Below, piece by piece: positions 21,646 through 22,500 of a stretch of 22,500 nucleotides of DNA (position 1 is the first letter of the stretch; each line of letters begins with the position of its first letter). The stretch spans positions 27,501 through 50,000 of the forward strand of contig JAHBMJ010001195.1 in NCBI GenBank assembly GCA_018398765.1, given 5' to 3'. Under the pieces are notes generated by a model. It was given only the letters and a program-made list of their open reading frames with translations, made no database searches and was not told the DNA's origin. Position numbers and translations under genes: made by a program. The stretch is from Chromera velia. Its lineage: Eukaryota > Sar > Chromeraceae.

Positions 21646-22410
21646 CTATCTTCCTGCTTCCATTGCTTCCAGGATGGTCTTGTATTCTTCTTTTTTTCTT
21701 TCTGTTCCTCCCTTTCTTTTTGTGATCACTCCGTATCTCTGTGTCTGCACTGTTTCATCTAACGAGCTTCCAGGTGCGTACCTTCCTGGGCTTTCCTTGA
21801 ACACTCTTCTTCTGAACGCCGCCCTCCCCAGAAACTCATCCACCGCACTATGCCCTTCGTTTATCAAGAATTTAAATAGAACCTCAGTATGCAGTCTTCC
21901 TCTTTGTCCTTCTCTTTTCTCTCTGCAAACTTCTCTTGCTCTTTTTTCTTTTCCCTCGTTCCAGTCTGCTCCTAATATTCTATACATGTGCGCTCTTTCT
22001 CTATCATAAATCGGACACTCAGTTAACATATGGATTTCGTCCTCCAACACCTCTGTTTCCATCCATCCTTTGCAAAAAGGGCAGAGTCTCTCCTCCAACG
22101 GCACTCTCTGCTCTCCTCTTTCTGGTACTTTTCCCTTTGTTCCCGCTAACGTCCTGTCTCCTACTCTGCAGGCTGCTCTGCTTCTTTGTTCTCTTCTTGG
22201 TGCTACCCTTCCATAATAAAAGGGCACTCGTCCCAGTTTTTCTTTCTCTATTTTCATTCCCTCTCTTGGTCTTTCTTCTGACGCCTTTTCAAACAAAATG
22301 AGCTGCAATCTGTTTCCGTTTACTTTTGTTCGGTGTATGTGTATCATATAGATTTTTCTTCCTTTTTCTCTCTCTCTTCTATCTCTCTCTCTCACTCCCC
22401 TCTCAATTCT
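21646..22410 (-). CDS. LINE-type retrotransposon C-terminal ORF with zinc finger (partial)
   Basis: An uninterrupted frame from 22410 (stop upstream at 22413-22411) to 21646; the first ATG is at 22347. A central zinc-finger-like motif C-P-F-C ... EDEIHMLTECPIYDRER has the C-x2-C and H-x4-C spacing seen after the RT of many non-LTR elements. It is preceded by CRVGDRTLAG, where such elements commonly have R-G-x-L. No reverse transcriptase lies in the window, so this is the 3' end of an element that is 5'-truncated or shifted out of frame. It is charged and Arg/Glu-rich at both ends. It is the better-preserved relative of the remnant at 4823-5258. It is probably not a host gene; whether any protein is made is unknown. 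Confidence 0.65.
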   Translation of the reverse strand, partial: RIERGVRERDRREREKGRKIYMIHIHRTKVNGNRLQLILFEKASEERPREGMKIEKEKLGRVPFYYGRVAPRREQRSRAACRVGDRTLAGTKGKVPERGEQRVPLEERLCPFCKGWMETEVLEDEIHMLTECPIYDRERAHMYRILGADWNEGKEKRAREVCREKREGQRGRLHTEVLFKFLINEGHSAVDEFLGRAAFRRRVFKESPGRYAPGSSLDETVQTQRYGVITKRKGGTERKKEEYKTILEAMEAGR

Positions 22411-22500
22411 TCACCTGAAGATTTCTTTCTTCCTCTCTTTTGTTTCTTTATCTGTTTTACTTACAATTATCCATCTTTCCATCCTATCTACTCTTAAAGT

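Overview
This is eukaryotic nuclear DNA. Two genes are split by GT-AG introns that mostly end in TGCAG. A third gene runs off the left edge and shows the same splice pattern. Long CT/GT microsatellites fill the introns, and decayed retroelements and MITE-like repeats fill the space between genes. The proteins (phage-type organellar RNA polymerase, PRP19, a MAN1/Src1-type nuclear-envelope protein) and the R2/NeSL-like retroelement would suit a repeat-rich unicellular protist or alga such as an alveolate or stramenopile. I cannot fix the lineage from sequence alone.

Layout. 1-1381 (+): C-terminal exons of a mitochondrial/plastid single-subunit RNA polymerase. 1382-6900: AT-rich intergenic DNA with two short elements that each have terminal inverted repeats and an 8-bp target-site duplication (1810-2049 and 2550-2814), a 1.25-kb element with inverted termini (3370-4617) enclosing a TATAGAAAT foldback (4115-4424), and a LINE remnant (4823-5258). 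6908-9583 (-): PRP19, two exons, with a 1.19-kb intron dominated by a GAAA tract. 9584-10254: shared upstream region of two divergent genes, holding a 40-bp G/C-only palindrome. 10255-12609 (+): a two-exon inner-nuclear-membrane protein with a HeH/LEM-like domain and a MAN1-Src1 C-terminal domain. 12610-13765: no gene. 13766-22500: retroelement graveyard. It holds an R2/NeSL-like non-LTR element on the minus strand (14743-18145), a decayed coiled-coil gag-like ORF on the plus strand (18975-20747), and a LINE C-terminal ORF on the minus strand (21646-22410).

The three host genes are core cellular functions (organelle transcription, splicing/ubiquitylation, nuclear envelope) and need not be functionally linked. 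The most notable non-gene signals are these: a 46-bp 3'-tail shared by two apparently different minus-strand retroelements (42 of 46 identical), the 8-bp-TSD elements, the foldback array, compound (CT)n(GT)n blocks recurring inside introns, and a probable start-codon problem at a G homopolymer in the MAN1-like gene.
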